Source: Planctomycetota bacterium (lineage in GTDB: Bacteria > Planctomycetota > Phycisphaerae > Phycisphaerales > SM1A02). From it: a DNA stretch of 6,176 nt. The translations under genes and the position numbers were made by a program. The first letter of the stretch is position 1. Every line of letters starts with the position of its first letter. The notes beneath the pieces are model-generated. The model searched no databases. It worked only from the letters and a program-made list of their open reading frames with translations, and was not told the DNA's origin. Location of the stretch: the NCBI GenBank assembly GCA_003671065.1, contig QWPU01000196.1, positions 1 to 6,176 on the forward strand, read 5' to 3'. Below, one piece after another: positions 4,121-6,176 of the stretch.

Positions 4121-6176
4121 ATGCCCTACCTTGCATGCATGTCGAAGGCGCGTCCAAGCCGAGTTCGAGAGGCTCACCTTGATTGGCTGGTGATCACTGC
4201 GGCGTCTCGTGCGCAAGCGGCGGCGTATCAGATCGAGATCGACCGTCGCGTTCGTGAAGAACTGCTTCCAAATGGCTGTCAAATCGCAATTGTGCCTGAC
4301 GCGCACGATCGCCGCATTGGTTCTGGCGGCGCAACCATCGCGGCGCTTGCGCACTTGCGAAACATGTTCGTGCAGCGTGGTGAACGCGGCAGCCTTGAGC
4401 AACTCTTTGCAAACAAGCGCATTCTCATGCTGCATTCAGGCGGTGATTCGCGTCGGCTTCCGATGTATGCCGTCACGGGCAAACTCTTCGCGACTCTTCC
4501 GCTGCCGATGCCAGGGTTTCGCTGCGGCACGGTGTTTGACCTCATGCTTGATGACTTGCTCGCGCTGCGGCCGCGCGTTGGTGGTGAAGTCCTCATCAGC
4601 GCGGGCGATGCGGTGCTCGGCATTGCGCGAGCGCCGATTCGTTTTGGCGGTGAGGGCATCATTGGTGTGGCGCAGCGCGCGTCGGAAGTTCGCGCGTCTC
4701 GCCATGGTGTGTTTGCGCGTGAAGGTCGCTCTCGAATTGTGCGCGCGTTCTTGCAGAAACCGACGCATGATGAACTCATTCGCGCGGACGCACTCGCTCG
4801 CGACGGCAGCGCACTCATCGACACTGGACTCATGTCCTTCGATCCGCCTGCAATAGCCGCGCTGTTGCGTGGTTGCGGAGTTGCAGCGAGCGCGAGCGCG
4901 AACGCGAGGAAGGACTACGCCGACGGCAGTGTGCTCGACGGCATCATGCGCGGCGAGCTTGCGCCGATTGATTTGTATCGCGAACTTATGTGCGCGCTTC
5001 CACGAAGCACGACGCGCGAACAGTATCTCGCGCTCGTTGCGCCCTCGTTGCGCAGCGTGCTTGCGCCGCTCTACGAGGCGATGCGCGCAACACAGTTTTC
5101 CGTTGAGATCGCGAAGGTCGACGACTTTCTACACATCGGTTCAATGCGTGAAATGCTCGACACGCTCGTGGGAGCGCGCGCCGCAATTCGTCACTTTGGA
5201 CTCCATGCGCCGTCGTATCCGCTCGAGGCAGTCGCTACGAAAGGCAACGGTGAACTCGTCACACTTGACTGCTGCGTGCACTCGGTGTTTGCTGGTTCAG
5301 GTCGCATGATTCTTGATGCGGTGACGAGTGGAAAGCTGCATCTCGGCGGCGAGAATCTCATCATGACGCTGACATTCGACGCTGCTGCGAAAGCGCCGCA
5401 CATTCCTCGCGGAGTGTGTCTCTTCAGCGTTCCGTGGCGTAACGGCACGAAGGAAGAGTCGATCGTGATTGCTTGCGGCATCGATGATGATTTCAAAACG
5501 CCGCTTGATGCGGGCGGCACCTTCATGGGTCAGCCGTATGCAGCGTTGGTAAAGCGCGCAGGACTGAAGGGGCTCGTCGGAGATCGCTCGTTGTGGGATC
5601 AACCGCTGTGGTGCGTTGCGCCGAAGGGAAATGTGCTCGCGCGCGTTGAGTGGATGTGGAATGCTCTTGCGGCGCCTGCTGCGTGGAAGAACGCGAAGCG
5701 CGTGTCGATGCGTCAAATTCTTGATGGCGTTGATCCGCTAGCGTTGATCGCGCGGCGTGATGCGGCGCTGTTGGCAGCGCGCGTTGCTGCACCTGATCGC
5801 GCGATTGATTCGCTCGCGCAACCGATTGCACGAGCGCGATTGGCGGCAAGGCTCGCCGCGCCGCACGCGGACTCAACTATTGATCCGGCGCTTCGCGCGC
5901 GCGCGTTTCGCGAGGTCGGCAACGCAGTGCTCTCACTGCACGAGCTCCCGCCCGAAGCACAACCCGCAGTCATTCTCCACGATCAAGCGGTATGGACATC
6001 GATGCCCGTGCGCGTTGATCTGGCGGGCGGTTGGAGCGACACGCCGCCAATTTGTAATGAAGTCGGTGGAAGTGTTGTGAATGTCGCTGTCATGTTGCGC
6101 GGACAACTTCCGATTCAAGTGGTTGCGAAACTTGTTGATGAGCCCGTGATTCGAATCACAAGCACCGACTTAGGCG
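4121..6176 (+). CDS. fkp: Bifunctional fucokinase/L-fucose-1-phosphate guanylyltransferase (FKP), 3' truncated by window edge
   Basis: An uninterrupted frame gives 685 residues and continues past the right edge; full FKP enzymes are about 950-1,100 residues. The enzyme phosphorylates free L-fucose at C1 with ATP, then couples fucose-1-phosphate to GTP, giving GDP-L-fucose for glycan fucosylation. The N-terminal guanylyltransferase half (about 20-360) contains GSGGATIAAL at 67-76, HSGGDSRRLPMYAVTGKLFA at 105-124 (the FKP form of the nucleotide-binding loop) and LISAGDAVLG at 158-167 with a candidate metal-binding Asp163. A left-handed beta-helix-like section follows at about 365-430 (LDCCVHSVFAGSGRMILDAV), then LWDQPLW near 491 and an alanine-rich helical linker (about 540-620). 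The C-terminal GHMP kinase starts near 626 with MPVRVDLAGGWSDTPP at 628-643 and GGSVVNVAV; its ATP loop (PxGxGxSS) lies beyond the window. A related substrate such as D-arabinose or a heptose cannot be excluded. The divergent mutarotase supports a salvage role. Confidence 0.9.
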   Translation, partial: MPYLACMSKARPSRVREAHLDWLVITAASRAQAAAYQIEIDRRVREELLPNGCQIAIVPDAHDRRIGSGGATIAALAHLRNMFVQRGERGSLEQLFANKRILMLHSGGDSRRLPMYAVTGKLFATLPLPMPGFRCGTVFDLMLDDLLALRPRVGGEVLISAGDAVLGIARAPIRFGGEGIIGVAQRASEVRASRHGVFAREGRSRIVRAFLQKPTHDELIRADALARDGSALIDTGLMSFDPPAIAALLRGCGVAASASANARKDYADGSVLDGIMRGELAPIDLYRELMCALPRSTTREQYLALVAPSLRSVLAPLYEAMRATQFSVEIAKVDDFLHIGSMREMLDTLVGARAAIRHFGLHAPSYPLEAVATKGNGELVTLDCCVHSVFAGSGRMILDAVTSGKLHLGGENLIMTLTFDAAAKAPHIPRGVCLFSVPWRNGTKEESIVIACGIDDDFKTPLDAGGTFMGQPYAALVKRAGLKGLVGDRSLWDQPLWCVAPKGNVLARVEWMWNALAAPAAWKNAKRVSMRQILDGVDPLALIARRDAALLAARVAAPDRAIDSLAQPIARARLAARLAAPHADSTIDPALRARAFREVGNAVLSLHELPPEAQPAVILHDQAVWTSMPVRVDLAGGWSDTPPICNEVGGSVVNVAVMLRGQLPIQVVAKLVDEPVIRITSTDLG

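Noticed and set aside
4279..4833. Open frame of 184 codons antisense to fkp
   Set aside because: Low-complexity Ser/Arg/Pro translation typical of antisense to GCG/CGC-rich genes; the plus-strand frame has clear FKP motifs throughout.
4209..4856. Plus-strand open frame of 215 codons overlapping fkp in another frame
   Set aside because: Arg/Ser/Cys-rich translation without a recognisable motif; the fkp frame is uninterrupted across the region.
4889..4906. Three imperfect copies of AGCGCG as a possible tandem repeat
   Set aside because: It encodes Ser-Ala-Ser-Ala-Asn-Ala in a loop of the guanylyltransferase half and is too short to be distinguished from codon bias.

Overview
The window (6,176 bases, moderately GC-rich, with GCG/CGC-dominated codon use) is densely packed bacterial chromosome. 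A lipoprotein signal peptide suggests a Gram-negative-type envelope. The gene content (L-fucose-type kinase/pyrophosphorylase, a RhaM-family mutarotase, a free-standing beta-CASP nuclease, several starts without a Shine-Dalgarno) would fit Planctomycetota or another PVC-type lineage, but no marker gene proves this and I hold it loosely.

Layout. Positions 3-200 (+) hold the last 65 codons of a membrane protein, probably a major-facilitator transporter. It is followed at 239-688 (+) by a small lipoprotein with a carboxypeptidase-regulatory-like beta domain. Convergent to these, 733-1359 (-) encodes an exported cysteine-rich protein with a C-terminal membrane anchor, behind its own AT-rich upstream region (about 1360-1471). 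Next come three minus-strand genes, read from right to left: a RhaM-family sugar mutarotase (4070-3705), a metallo-beta-lactamase/beta-CASP nuclease (3708-2263) and an MTA/SAH-nucleosidase-like protein (2263-1472). Their junctions are a 4-nt ATGA overlap and a 1-nt TGATG overlap, so they are almost certainly one translationally coupled operon. Diverging from this operon, 50 bases away, a long gene begins at 4121 (+) and runs off the right edge. It encodes a bifunctional fucokinase/L-fucose-1-phosphate guanylyltransferase (FKP), of which 685 residues are visible.

How the genes fit together. The FKP-type enzyme phosphorylates a free sugar (L-fucose or a stereochemically similar sugar) at C1 and converts it to a GDP-sugar. 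A mutarotase transcribed from the same divergent spacer would speed supply of the required anomer, so FKP and mutarotase look like a GDP-fucose salvage pair. Why a nuclease and a methylthioadenosine/S-adenosylhomocysteine nucleosidase should share the mutarotase transcript is not explained by known pathways and is the most interesting contextual question here. No stretch over 300 bases lacks a gene. I see no RNA gene, mobile element, CRISPR array or convincing terminator.
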